Shown here: in pieces, positions 1 to 10,249 of the stretch
Numbering within the stretch: the first letter of the stretch is position 1
How the letters are laid out: every line of letters begins with the position of its first letter
Assembly: GCF_026619415.1 (NCBI RefSeq)
Contig: NZ_JAOVZR010000001.1
Span: 1,798,001 to 1,862,000 of the forward strand
Reading direction: 5' to 3'
Origin: Hoeflea algicola
GTDB taxonomy: Bacteria; Pseudomonadota; Alphaproteobacteria; Rhizobiales; Rhizobiaceae
Length of the DNA stretch: 64,000 nucleotides
Notes under the pieces: model-generated
What the model was told of the DNA's origin: nothing
Seen by the model: the letters and a program-made list of their open reading frames with translations, nothing else
The model's database searches: none
Program-made: the position numbers and the translations under genes

Positions 1-378
1 GAGTGTTTTGTCGCGCGCCATCAGGGCCAGATTGATGCCGCGGCTGTCATTGCCGTCGACCAGCACCTTGTGGCGGTAGCCGTCGCCGATCATCTTGAAC
101 AGATAACCATATTCGAACCGGTGCAGCGTATCGAGACTTTCGACTTCCTGCAGGCAGAGGATATCGGCATCGGCCTCGGCGATGGCCAGCGCGGTGAGTT
201 GCCGGGTGTCATCGGTCAGCGACACCGCGCGCGCGATCTCGGCCTGACGGTACTGTGCCTCGGAGCTGAAATCATAGAGCTGCGATACCCGGTCCTGCCT
301 CAACTCGTTGCGGTAGCCGGAAAAATCAAACCGGCTCATCAGGTTCTCGGCGTTGAAGGTGGCGATGCGAATGCTCAT
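1..378 (-). CDS. Endonuclease/exonuclease/phosphatase (EEP) family protein, N-terminal part
   Basis: The gene runs off the left window edge; 126 codons are visible, reading MSIRIATFNAENLMSRFDFSG at the start. The early Asn in the FNAEN block, the Glu in the LCLQEVE block (near residue 80) and the DGNDSRGINLALMAR strand are the first landmarks of the Mg-dependent EEP (exonuclease III/DNase I) fold. The catalytic Asp/His end lies outside the window. The family covers nucleases and phosphodiesterases acting on DNA, phospholipids or inositol phosphates, so the substrate cannot be told from this half. There is no signal peptide, so it is probably cytoplasmic. The start ATG (376-378 complement) is the first one that gives the conserved beta strand. 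Function beyond the superfamily is unknown. Confidence 0.8.
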   Translation of the reverse strand, partial: MSIRIATFNAENLMSRFDFSGYRNELRQDRVSQLYDFSSEAQYRQAEIARAVSLTDDTRQLTALAIAEADADILCLQEVESLDTLHRFEYGYLFKMIGDGYRHKVLVDGNDSRGINLALMARDKTL

Positions 379-514
379 GCGGCGTCCTGGCTTGGGGTCC
401 GGAGAATGCGGCCGGGCTGATTTGCGCCGGCGCCTGTGCTTCCGAACCTATTGCGCGGCCCGGGTCGATGCAATTGCCGCCAGGAATGAAACCACTGAGC
501 CGACGCTGTGCCGC

Positions 515-1123
515 TCAGCGATCATTGATCAGCCCCAGCACCAGCCTTTGCACGGCACCGCCCTCACCCATTTCGACCCGGTCGAAATCGCGGCCGCGCT
601 GCCGCTGCCAGTCCGACAATTGCTTGAGCCGGGCCTGCAACTGCGCCCGCACCTTGTTGCAATCGCCGTCATTGGCGGCGCTGAGCCCGATGCTTGCGGT
701 CTCGATCTCGCGCACCATCTCGATGATGTATTGCCCGTGCACTTTTTCATGGGCGGCGAGCCCGTCGTAGAAATCCTTCCAGCGCGAGGCCACGTCCGAT
801 GGCATCGTGCCGCGCGGCTTGGGCAGTGTGTAGGTGATGATCAGTTTCGGCCGCGCCGAGGCCAGCACGCAGCCGCCATCAGCCTGGTTCTGATAATCCC
901 GCCGCCAGGTGAGCTTGAAGGTGGTGTGGGCAATGGTGCGCCGGTCACCGGCAATTACCGGGCCGTTGGCCCCGATCGACTGGTAGAGTTCCCGCCCCGA
1001 CTGGCCGCTGATGGAATAGGTTTTGACCTGCTCGACGGCCTCCCAGGCGAACGCCGGTGCCGACAGCGTGGCAATCCCCAACAGGGCTGTGGCGCAAACA
1101 ACGAGGCGGTAGACAAGGCGCAT
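515..1123 (-). CDS. DUF922 secreted Zn-dependent protease-like protein
   Basis: A 202-residue exported protein. The hydrophobic N-terminus (MRLVYRLVVCATALLGIATLSAPAFA) is a signal peptide with a likely AFA cut site. The central motif AAHEKVHG contains an HExxH zinc-binding pair as found in DUF922, a family of predicted secreted zinc-dependent proteases. A single Cys pair (GGCVL and DGDCN) could form a disulfide in the periplasm. The chosen ATG has GGAG eight bases upstream; an in-frame start 14 codons earlier has no such site and would place charged residues ahead of the signal. The gene stands alone between the EEP gene and the acyltransferase, all on the minus strand. Proteolytic activity is predicted for the family, not shown here. 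Confidence 0.7.
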   Translation of the reverse strand: MRLVYRLVVCATALLGIATLSAPAFAWEAVEQVKTYSISGQSGRELYQSIGANGPVIAGDRRTIAHTTFKLTWRRDYQNQADGGCVLASARPKLIITYTLPKPRGTMPSDVASRWKDFYDGLAAHEKVHGQYIIEMVREIETASIGLSAANDGDCNKVRAQLQARLKQLSDWQRQRGRDFDRVEMGEGGAVQRLVLGLINDR

Positions 1124-1309
1124 TGAGAACTCCAGCTTTTTCGCTGCGGGCCTGGCCGCACTCAACCGACCGGTACCGCCTCCAAACGGGGCCGTCAGCG
1201 TTAAAACATCAACGCCACCGGCCCGGCGGTTGTTACGGCAAACTGCGACAAAACCATGTCGGATGCAAAGCGGGTGTACGCGTATCGGTAGCCACTTTCT
1301 GAAATGGCT

Positions 1310-2389
1310 TCAGGCTCGGGCCAAGCGGCCGCGTGCAGGCGGTTCAGCGAGAATCGCCCAGCCGGGCCTGCGGAACAGGAACCAGCCATGGCCGCTCTTG
1401 CTGATCATCCACAACAGGATCAGCGGCGACACCGTTGCCACCGCGGTGACCAGCACCGAGATCCAGCCGGCGCCGAGTTCCGGCATCAACCGGATCAACG
1501 CCATGCGGGTGACTGCCATCGGCAGGAAAAAGGCGAGATAGACGACGATCGAGTTTTCCCCGGCATGACGCAGAAAGCGGGTTACCGGGCCGGCGCTGGT
1601 GGCGAGCAGCGACGCTGAAAAAATGATCGCCAGCGCCCCGGCAAAGCCAAGCCCGAGACCGATAAGCGGCAGATCCGACAGCCGCTCGCCCCAGGGCGCA
1701 AGCGCCACGGGCACCGGCGCAAACACCAGCACGCCGTTGAGCACCGCCCAGCCCGCCAGCACGGCGAAACCGGCCAGCCGGTGGGCCTGGACCCAGCTTG
1801 CCGCGCGAAAGATCAGCGGGGCGGCGGCGAAGCCCGCGAAGAAGAACACGTAGCGCGCGGCGAACTCGTCGATCACCAGCCAGCCGGTCATCACCGGGGC
1901 AGCGTTGAGTACGGCCGCCGCCAGAAATACGATCCATTTCGGCACAGTGACGAGCAGCCGCGTGACGACAAAAAAGATCGGCAGCAGATAGATGAACCAC
2001 AGCGTGCCGAACGGTTCGACATAGGAAATCAGGTAGTGCCCAAGGGTTGGCCCTGGGCCTGCCTCGATCCACATTTCCGGCGCCTTGAAGGCAAACTGGA
2101 TGGTCAGCCACAGCGCGTAGAAATAGGCAAAATGGACGACCTTGCGGTCTAGATAGAGCCGCCACGGACGGTTGATCACCAGCCCCAGGAACAACCCCGA
2201 AATCAGGAAGAAATCCGGCATCCGGAAGGGTTTGGCGAACGCCACCACCAGCCCCATGAAGCCCTCGTCGCCGAGTGCCTTTTCCACCCCCAGCGTTGAA
2301 TGCATCATCACCACGAAGACGATGCAGACGCCCTTGGCGACATCGACCCAGCCGACCCGGCCGGTGGATTGGCTCTGAACTGCTGACAC
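1310..2389 (-). CDS. Acyltransferase 3 family membrane protein
   Basis: A 359-residue integral membrane protein of about ten predicted helices. The N-terminus RVGWVDVAKGVCIVFVVMMHS carries the D..KG....V...H pattern typical of acyltransferase family 3, whose first helix supplies a conserved His. The FRMPDFFLISGLFLG block (residues about 57-71) matches the second family signature. Members acylate or succinylate extracytoplasmic sugars such as exopolysaccharide, Nod factor or periplasmic glucans; the acceptor is not predictable here and no polysaccharide genes are adjacent. Translation starts at GTG: AGGAGG lies 7-8 bases upstream of 2389, a strong ribosome site that fixes the start. It appears to be transcribed alone. 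Confidence 0.82.
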   Translation of the reverse strand: MSAVQSQSTGRVGWVDVAKGVCIVFVVMMHSTLGVEKALGDEGFMGLVVAFAKPFRMPDFFLISGLFLGLVINRPWRLYLDRKVVHFAYFYALWLTIQFAFKAPEMWIEAGPGPTLGHYLISYVEPFGTLWFIYLLPIFFVVTRLLVTVPKWIVFLAAAVLNAAPVMTGWLVIDEFAARYVFFFAGFAAAPLIFRAASWVQAHRLAGFAVLAGWAVLNGVLVFAPVPVALAPWGERLSDLPLIGLGLGFAGALAIIFSASLLATSAGPVTRFLRHAGENSIVVYLAFFLPMAVTRMALIRLMPELGAGWISVLVTAVATVSPLILLWMISKSGHGWFLFRRPGWAILAEPPARGRLARA

Positions 2390-2641
2390 GGGACTTCCCT
2401 CCTTCGAGCAGGAGTTTAGCGCAGGTGTCGTGGCAATGGGTTAGCGCGGCGACAAACCGGCCAAGATCGTTAAGCACCGGTTAACATGACCGCTCGGCAT
2501 CGCGAGGCAACCGGATTGCCAAGCGTTGATCGGAGAACCTCGGGCCAAAAACTCACGAAATTTTACTGATTGTCACTTTCCGTGTAGGGTGCCCCTCTGT
2601 GCGCGCAATGCTGCGCGTTCGTTTTCAGATTGGACATCCCC

Positions 2642-3052
2642 ATGCAGATCCCCACATGGACGAAACCCGCCCTCCTCGGAGCGGCGGCAGGAGCCGTTGT
2701 GCTCGCCATCGTCGGCTTCTCAAGCTATGGCGGCTGGGTCACCGGCGGCACTGCGCAGGAAATGGCCGACAAGGCCGGCAATGATGTCGGCACGCAGATC
2801 GTTTCCGCGCTCTGCGTCAAGAAATTCGTCGCAGCCCCCGGCGCCAGCATGCAACTGGCCAAGCTCAAGGAAGCCAAATCCTGGGACCGCGACAACTTCA
2901 TCGAGGACGGCGGCTGGGCGACCATCGACGGCGTCGAGGACGGCATTGATGGCGTTGCCGATGCCTGCGCCGAACAACTGGCGGCGATGGACGAACTGCC
3001 CGCCGCGGTGATGGCACCGGCAGCGGATGAAGCGCCCGCCGTCAGCGGCTGA
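2642..3052 (+). CDS. Membrane-anchored hypothetical protein
   Basis: A 136-residue protein beginning MQIPTWTKPALLGAAAGAVV, with one N-terminal transmembrane helix (residues about 8-28) followed by a soluble domain. That domain contains a conserved-looking pair of cysteines (ALCVKKFV and DACAEQL) and an acidic centre (DGGWATIDGVEDGIDGVAD). The C-terminus is Ala/Pro rich. I recognise the type as a small conserved rhizobial protein but know no function. A TTG four codons upstream is in frame; the ATG at 2642 is preferred, with a weak GGA nine bases before it. A clear hairpin terminator follows 22 bases after the stop, so the gene is probably a single transcription unit. Confidence 0.7.
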   Translation: MQIPTWTKPALLGAAAGAVVLAIVGFSSYGGWVTGGTAQEMADKAGNDVGTQIVSALCVKKFVAAPGASMQLAKLKEAKSWDRDNFIEDGGWATIDGVEDGIDGVADACAEQLAAMDELPAAVMAPAADEAPAVSG

Positions 3053-3074
3053 ACCAGACCACGACACGCATCAA

Positions 3075-3108
3075 GGGCAGTCCGGCACAGCGCCGGGCTG
3101 CCCTTTTT
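3075..3108 (+). terminator. Rho-independent terminator
   Basis: GGGCAG (3075-3080) pairs with CTGCCC (3098-3103), with an inner CCGGC/GCCGG stem, and is followed directly by TTTTT. It ends the membrane-anchored hypothetical gene just upstream. Confidence 0.8.
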
Positions 3109-3309
3109 CGTGGCCCTGTGTCAGCGCTGTTGCGAAGCACGGCCCGCACATGGCGGGCGCCTGTATTCCCGATACGCGGCTTCAGTCGGACCGGCATCAT
3201 CATCGGCATCGTCAAATGCATAGTTACTTGATTAGCATCATTGCATGCCGGCGCCGCCCTTGTAGGATGAACTCTGACGTCCATCATCTTCAGCCGATTG
3301 GAGCACGCC

Positions 3310-3582
3310 TTGAAACCGACCATGATGATTTTCGCCGCCGGAATGTTGACCGGCATGACCGCACTTGTGCCCGCCGCATCCGCTGCCAGTTGCTGGGACC
3401 TGTGGTATGAGCGCAACGCGATTTACGCCGACAACGGCTACTGCTTTTCCACCAGCCTCGGCAAACGCACGTTTGGCAATGCCGACTGCTGGACCAAGGA
3501 CCCTGATCTGAGCGCGCGCGAAACCCGCCGGGTTGCCAAGATCAAGGCCGAGGAACGCCGCCGCGGCTGCAAGGTCAACTGA
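3310..3582 (+). CDS. YARHG domain small exported protein
   Basis: A 90-residue protein with a signal peptide (MKPTMMIFAAGMLTGMTALVPAASA) and a mature domain starting SCWDLWYERNAIYADNGYCF. Cys-x-x-Leu-Trp-Tyr-x-Arg-Asn and the aromatic GYCF block are the signature of the YARHG domain, an extracellular module of unknown function; here the eponymous motif is degenerate (YADNG). Four cysteines (SCW, GYCF, DCW, GCK) could make two disulfides. The start is taken as TTG at 3310 because GGAG lies six bases upstream; ATG at 3322 or a TTG at 3298 are alternatives. It stands alone between a terminator and a gene-free stretch. The domain call is fairly sure, the role unknown. Confidence 0.75.
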   Translation: MKPTMMIFAAGMLTGMTALVPAASAASCWDLWYERNAIYADNGYCFSTSLGKRTFGNADCWTKDPDLSARETRRVAKIKAEERRRGCKVN

Positions 3583-4537
3583 GCCGCATCGGGAATTGGT
3601 GAGCACCGGGCGCTGAAGCGCGGGGGCAATCAGCTTTCGGGTGGAGGATCATCCGGCGCGGACCTGTGTCCGGTTCCGGCGCGAAAACTGCCCGTTCCCT
3701 GCGGGCCTCTCGCCGCGCCGCCGCGTCTCCGTTTACGCTTCTATACAGGCCAGACAGCCGGAAACGCACCCGCGCGAAAAAGTTCACCGGGGTGTGGCCA
3801 TGACATCAGTCCGGAGGGCCGCACACGGGCAGTGCCTCAAAACAAGTGTAGTAGGGTGGCGCTGAGCGCGCGCGGCCCGAAACTCGCCGGCTGCTGTCCG
3901 GCATCCGACAGGCGCTGGCCTGCTTCCCGCGAGGCCCGGCTTCCTCACCGGCCTCCCGCCCGGGTTGCCCCGGCCGCGATCCGGACAGACCGCGGGAGAT
4001 GCTTTTGGCGCGTGTTCCGGCACGAACCCCGGTCAGGCTGTGAGTGATGCGTGTCCGCTTGGCCGAGTGAAATCACCCGCGCCTGGGCCCGCATCCAGCC
4101 CGGCCGTGTCCGCCACAGGCCCGGCCCGGTTCTCCGCTCCCCACCCGCCGTGCGGCAGGCAAAAGCGCAAATTCCGGCCCGGTGGCTGGCGCGCGCCGCG
4201 CCGTTTTCGGGCGCGGGCTGCCAGCGGAACCACGATGGCCACCGCCTCCCCTGACCCGACGCCCTACGCTGGGACGCCCTGCCAGAGGCATTCCCTCCCG
4301 CCTGGCTCGAAACGCTCGCGATCCATCCGGCAGCGGAAGTGCCGGGGAGTATGGCATGGGAGAAATGGGTGTGGAAAATGTTTGGTGGGAGGCAGATCGC
4401 AGTTGCTTGTTTGGCAATTAGAGAGCGCCGTATTTTTCAGTGGCGCAATTTTTACGTGTGCATTAAGATCGGCAAAATTATATCATTCGGATTTTGTATC
4501 CTGATCGATCCACCATTAAATACAGGTGCCATCGCAT
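3583..4537. other. GC-rich gene-free stretch left of the island
   Basis: About 950 bases without a believable gene. Several open frames cross it but all are Arg/Pro/Gly/Ala-rich and lack ribosome sites, as expected from chance frames in GC-rich DNA. I looked for tRNA, 4.5S RNA, tmRNA and RNase P consensus blocks on both strands and saw none. Composition changes sharply near 4370-4450 from very GC-rich to AT-rich, marking the left edge of the next two genes. At 4425-4446 GCGCC and GGCGC arms with a 12-base loop precede AATTTTTA, a possible weak terminator just before the AT-rich promoter region. Confidence 0.5.
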
Positions 4538-5101
4538 ATGATTCCAGAATGGAACATGGAGGGTAATCTTCCGCCAATTTGGCCTGAAGAAGACGGAACG
4601 AGCAACAACCGTTCACCTTACCCTGCACGCATAATTGAAATTGTCGATCAATTCGCAACGTCAATCGAGCGCAGAAACATCCTCGAAGGCCTATTGCGCT
4701 TTCGTCAAGAACTATATGGGGCCGGCGTCCTACATGGTTTCCAGTGGTTGGATGGAAGCTTTATGGAGGACGTTGAGACGCATCAATCTCGTTCCCCAAA
4801 TGACATTGACGTGATAACATACTTTCACCTCCCAGAGGGGGAAACTCAGGCCACGCTTTATGAAAAAATCCCACACATATTCAACAATGACGAGGTGAGG
4901 GCGAGGTTTAGAGTCGACTCATATTTTGAAATTCTAGGGGAGGCGTTAGTCGAGCGTCGGGTCAGGCAAGTTTCCTATTAGTATAGTATGTGGTCCCATA
5001 AGCGAAACCAACGTTGGAAAGGCTTCGTGCAGACAAAACTTGATCCTGCGGCCGACACAGCAGCACGATCGGCACTCGAAGATTTGATGGTCGAGGCATG
5101 A
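4538..5101 (+). pseudogene. DUF6932-like nucleotidyltransferase-fold protein, interrupted by amber codon
   Basis: The frame starting MIPEWNMEGNLPP matches the N-terminal signature of DUF6932 proteins. FQWLDGSFMEDVE followed by PNDIDVITYF gives the GS...DxD pattern of the nucleotidyltransferase fold. The frame stops at TAG (4979-4981) after VRQVSY, but the same frame continues with YSMWSHKRNQRWKGFVQ and on to a TGA at 5099-5101, which is the tail expected for the family. The amber therefore sits where a Trp (TGG) would fit. The extended frame ends in an ATGA overlap with the next gene, which also argues that this is the original length (187 codons plus stop). Codons are AT-richer than in neighbouring chromosomal genes. 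The ATG at 4538 is chosen over GTG at 4526 because MIPE is the family start. If the amber is real, a shortened protein of 147 residues is made. Confidence 0.75.
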
Positions 5102-6063
5102 AACATGATCAGCAACGCCTCCTTTCCGAAATCAAAGAACTAAACGAAATTCTTGAACTGATCCCGGAACATAACCTGATTGAACGCTCGGGGTTCGAAG
5201 CACGACTGAAGCGCGCCTATACAGCACTCGAAACAATTCACGACTATGTAGAGCCGGAGCGCACTCGACTTACTTTCAGAGGCTCCCCGGTCATTGAAAG
5301 TCGTAGCATATCAGCAGATTTTGGCACTAAAGCTTCAGCCCACTTCGCAGAAGCCTTTGCTGCCATCATCGCTGGAATGCGCGACAAATTGCGTTATATG
5401 GGGCCTATACCAGACAAAGCGCGAAACGAACTCGCCATTACAGGAATCGCAACCGGTTCTTTTGGCTTCGAGTTCGAGCTCCCCAACCTCGACCCCAATC
5501 TATTTTCAGAATCCGGCGGTGCCGAGGAAGCATTGAAGATGCTTCTCGATATTCTTGAAAAATCGGCACTGGGGACTGACGATGAAGTCACAGACATCGT
5601 GCATGCCGTGCACCCCCGCGCAATTAAAAAGGTCGTGGAGTTCTTAGATTTCATGTGGAAAAGAGACGCTTGGTGCGGCCTTGAATTCAAAAATCACTTT
5701 TTTCGTTACGCCGGTGCCGAACAGGTTCAAGCAGCAAAAGAACGTTTAAGTGAAGGCAACATAAAACACACTACTGAACACTTTAAAGGTGCTTTCGAAG
5801 GAAGCCTCCCAAAACCGCGTACTTTTCAGTTCCAGCCGATCGATGATGATCAACCGATAATCGGGAGGTTTGATGCAAGCATTGATCCACATGCATTAAA
5901 TAGGGACTGGCTTGAGCAGCCGGTCACCGTTCAGTTTGATGTAGTACAAGTTGGACAGGGACGTCCTCGCTTCACGCTACTTGATCTGACGCATATTAAA
6001 AAAATCAAGGTGATTGAAACTAAAGCTGCGTTGCGGGCCACCCACAATTCGCCCTTGATGTGA
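5098..6063 (+). CDS. Uncharacterised partner of the DUF6932-like protein
   Basis: A 321-residue soluble protein with no signal peptide or membrane segment. The N-terminus (residues 1-50) is a charged, Leu-rich likely coiled coil (QQRLLSEIKELNEILELIPEH). A central block ITGIATGSFGFEFELPN (about 118-134) looks like a conserved core strand-turn motif. The C-terminal about 80 residues (GRFDASIDPHALNRDWLEQPVTVQFDVVQVGQG) read as beta strands, perhaps a small barrel. No catalytic motif was recognised. It overlaps the upstream frame by four bases (ATGA), so the two are translationally coupled and probably act together. I have an impression that such pairs recur in other bacteria. A toxin-antitoxin or defence-type role is only an inference from the two-gene layout, nucleotidyltransferase fold and foreign base composition. 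Confidence 0.7.
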   Translation: MKHDQQRLLSEIKELNEILELIPEHNLIERSGFEARLKRAYTALETIHDYVEPERTRLTFRGSPVIESRSISADFGTKASAHFAEAFAAIIAGMRDKLRYMGPIPDKARNELAITGIATGSFGFEFELPNLDPNLFSESGGAEEALKMLLDILEKSALGTDDEVTDIVHAVHPRAIKKVVEFLDFMWKRDAWCGLEFKNHFFRYAGAEQVQAAKERLSEGNIKHTTEHFKGAFEGSLPKPRTFQFQPIDDDQPIIGRFDASIDPHALNRDWLEQPVTVQFDVVQVGQGRPRFTLLDLTHIKKIKVIETKAALRATHNSPLM

Positions 6064-6262
6064 GCTTGCAGAATGGTTCCTCGGAGGCAGCGACGTCCCT
6101 TCGCTTTTCTCGACCAAGTCCGGGATGGCGGGTCGTCCGGCAGCAGGCCGCATCCGGTTGCGATTACGGCGCGCGTATTAGACATACCATCAACCCCGAG
6201 TTGATATTGGGAGCAGCATGAGCGAGTGTGCCGCGAACGCATCAGGTGTTGGGGAGAGTGCC

Positions 6263-6409
6263 ATGAAACGATGTTTTGCGCTGCTGGCGATGGTATCGCT
6301 GTTTTCAACCAGTTGGGCCTACGCCCATGGCGGCGGTTGTCGCAAGAGTTCGCCGCCGGGACAATGCTGCCATATGGAGAAGAAAACCGGTCAGGTGCAT
6401 TGCCACTGA
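6263..6409 (+). CDS. Small exported Cys/His-rich protein
   Basis: A 48-residue protein: signal peptide MKRCFALLAMVSLFSTSWAYA, then HGGGCRKSSPPGQCCHMEKK and a short tail ending in GQVHCH. The mature part has four cysteines and three histidines in under 30 residues, suggesting a metal site or disulfide knot. The ATG at 6263 has GGGGAGAG about seven bases upstream; an in-frame ATG 15 codons earlier lacks a site and would bury the signal peptide. I recall similar short AHGGGC...GQVHCH proteins in rhizobia, with no known function. It stands alone just right of the AT-rich island. Confidence 0.6.
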   Translation: MKRCFALLAMVSLFSTSWAYAHGGGCRKSSPPGQCCHMEKKTGQVHCH

Positions 6410-6485
6410 GGGGTCGAAAGACCGCTTCCGTCGGACCGCGTTTTCCGAACAGTCTCCCGCGTCTGCCGACGCAGACGCTGCTGGA

Positions 6486-6504
6486 CCCCGGATCAAGTCC
6501 GGGG
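6486..6504. repeat. Short intergenic palindrome (CCCCGGA/TCCGGGG)
   Basis: Seven-base arms CCCCGGA and TCCGGGG around TCAAG, inside a ctggacc...gtgac context. This is a very common intergenic repeat unit in alphaproteobacterial genomes; only one copy is seen here. Confidence 0.6.
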
Positions 6505-6620
6505 TGACGGTGGAGGCTGCGGTGTCCACCTCTCCCCTTGTGGCAAAGGATACAAAACACGGGCTTGGACCGGCAGGGCCAAACCGTGGGTTTTGTTGGT
6601 GAGGGGATCGTGAGTCCAAT

Positions 6621-6747
6621 CTCCTCCCTTGCGGGGGAGATGTCACCGTAGGTGACAGAGGGGGGGGGGGGGGGAACTCGAGGCTGGCGCTGGGGGAGAG
6701 ATTACCCCCCTCTGCCCTGTCGGGCATCTCCCCCACAAGGGGGAGAT
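6621..6747. repeat. Inverted pair of intergenic repeat elements with 15-G run
   Basis: Two copies of one element face each other. The left copy (6621 to about 6674) reads CTCCC-TTGC-GGGGGAG, then TCACC-GTA-GGTGA, then AGAG and a run of 15 G. The right copy (about 6704-6747), read on the minus strand, gives CTCCCCC-TTGT-GGGGGAG, then GCCC-GACA-GGGC and AGAGGGGGG. The small inner hairpins differ in sequence but keep pairing, which suggests selection or recent shared origin. The type resembles dispersed intergenic repeats of rhizobia. Together with the palindrome at 6486 it fills the 360-base gap between the small Cys/His protein and the uvrB-linked ORF; I see no gene in that gap. Confidence 0.65.
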
Positions 6748-6772
6748 CGGGTGCCACAGACATCCCGGTCTC

Positions 6773-6985
6773 CTAATTTATCATGCCAAAATATCTGAAA
6801 GCGCTTTCTATCGGCTCCCGCTTTTCTGGCGGGCAAGGCACCTGCCTCACAGCTACGTCATAACGCCGCGCCGACACTCTCGGCTTCAATCCATTCATGT
6901 CTTTGCAATGCGCAATCCAGCAGCTTTTCGGCACAAATCCGTGGTTAGCTTTCACCCAGTTCTGAATTTCTCTGTATGTCGCCAT
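6773..6985 (-). CDS. Conserved small protein coupled to uvrB
   Basis: A 70-residue basic protein, MATYREIQNWVKANHGFVPK at the start, with the blocks KSCWIAHCKDMNGLKPR and PCPPEKR. I recognise this CWIAxxK...NGL...PCPPEKR pattern from short conserved proteins of alphaproteobacteria, usually annotated as hypothetical; the first half could form a small helix-turn-helix-like unit but that is a guess. The ATG begins one base after the uvrB stop codon, so it should be translated by ribosomes leaving uvrB. A longer in-frame start exists inside uvrB, but its extra residues ([17 protein letters not shown]) are just the other frame of the uvrB tail. Confidence 0.65.
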   Translation of the reverse strand: MATYREIQNWVKANHGFVPKSCWIAHCKDMNGLKPRVSARRYDVAVRQVPCPPEKREPIESAFRYFGMIN

Positions 6986-6986
6986 C

Positions 6987-9980
<2,994 letters not shown>

Positions 9981-10052
9981 GGCCACAATATGGGCAGAGT
10001 CGATGGCGAAAGAAAGAGGTGGCCGGGGCAAAACGGGAACGAAGGCGTGTGA

Positions 10053-10073
10053 TGCTGACAGCAGGTGTCAGCA
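10053..10073. promoter_or_regulatory. Perfect 8-5-8 dyad upstream of uvrB
   Basis: TGCTGACA (10053-10060) and TGTCAGCA (10066-10073) are exact inverted arms around GCAGG, about 75 bases upstream of the uvrB start and 175 upstream of the divergent kinase. Size and position suit an operator for a dimeric regulator. It is not the alphaproteobacterial LexA pattern (GTTC-N7-GTTC or its complement), so SOS control is not supported by it. Confidence 0.4.
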
Positions 10074-10249
10074 GGGGTGACGCTTCCGCCTGATCCCGCC
10101 GCGGTGAAATCCGGGCGCATCCGGCATGCAAGGTTAGGTCTAGGCATAGCCTGCGGATATGATACAGGATGACGACAAGCGACGCGACTATCTCGATCTT
10201 TTCCCTTCCCGCCGGCGGTATCGCCGGCCGAGCCGGTTAATGAGAGCCC

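Noticed and set aside
3965..4504. A 179-codon plus-strand frame in the GC-rich stretch
   Set aside because: Arg/Pro/Ala-rich with no ribosome site, and it crosses the composition boundary into the island promoter region.
4538..5101. Amber codon as proof of pyrrolysine or suppressor use
   Set aside because: TAG ends ordinary genes here (murD, the 34630-35265 gene) and no supporting tRNA or Pyl genes are visible.
6305..6763. A 152-codon minus-strand frame across the inverted repeats
   Set aside because: It translates repeat DNA and the G run (as Pro) and has no ribosome site; not a credible gene.
9981..10249. SOS (LexA) box upstream of uvrB
   Set aside because: A GAAC at about 10037 has no second GAAC or GTTC at the 7-base spacing used in alphaproteobacteria.
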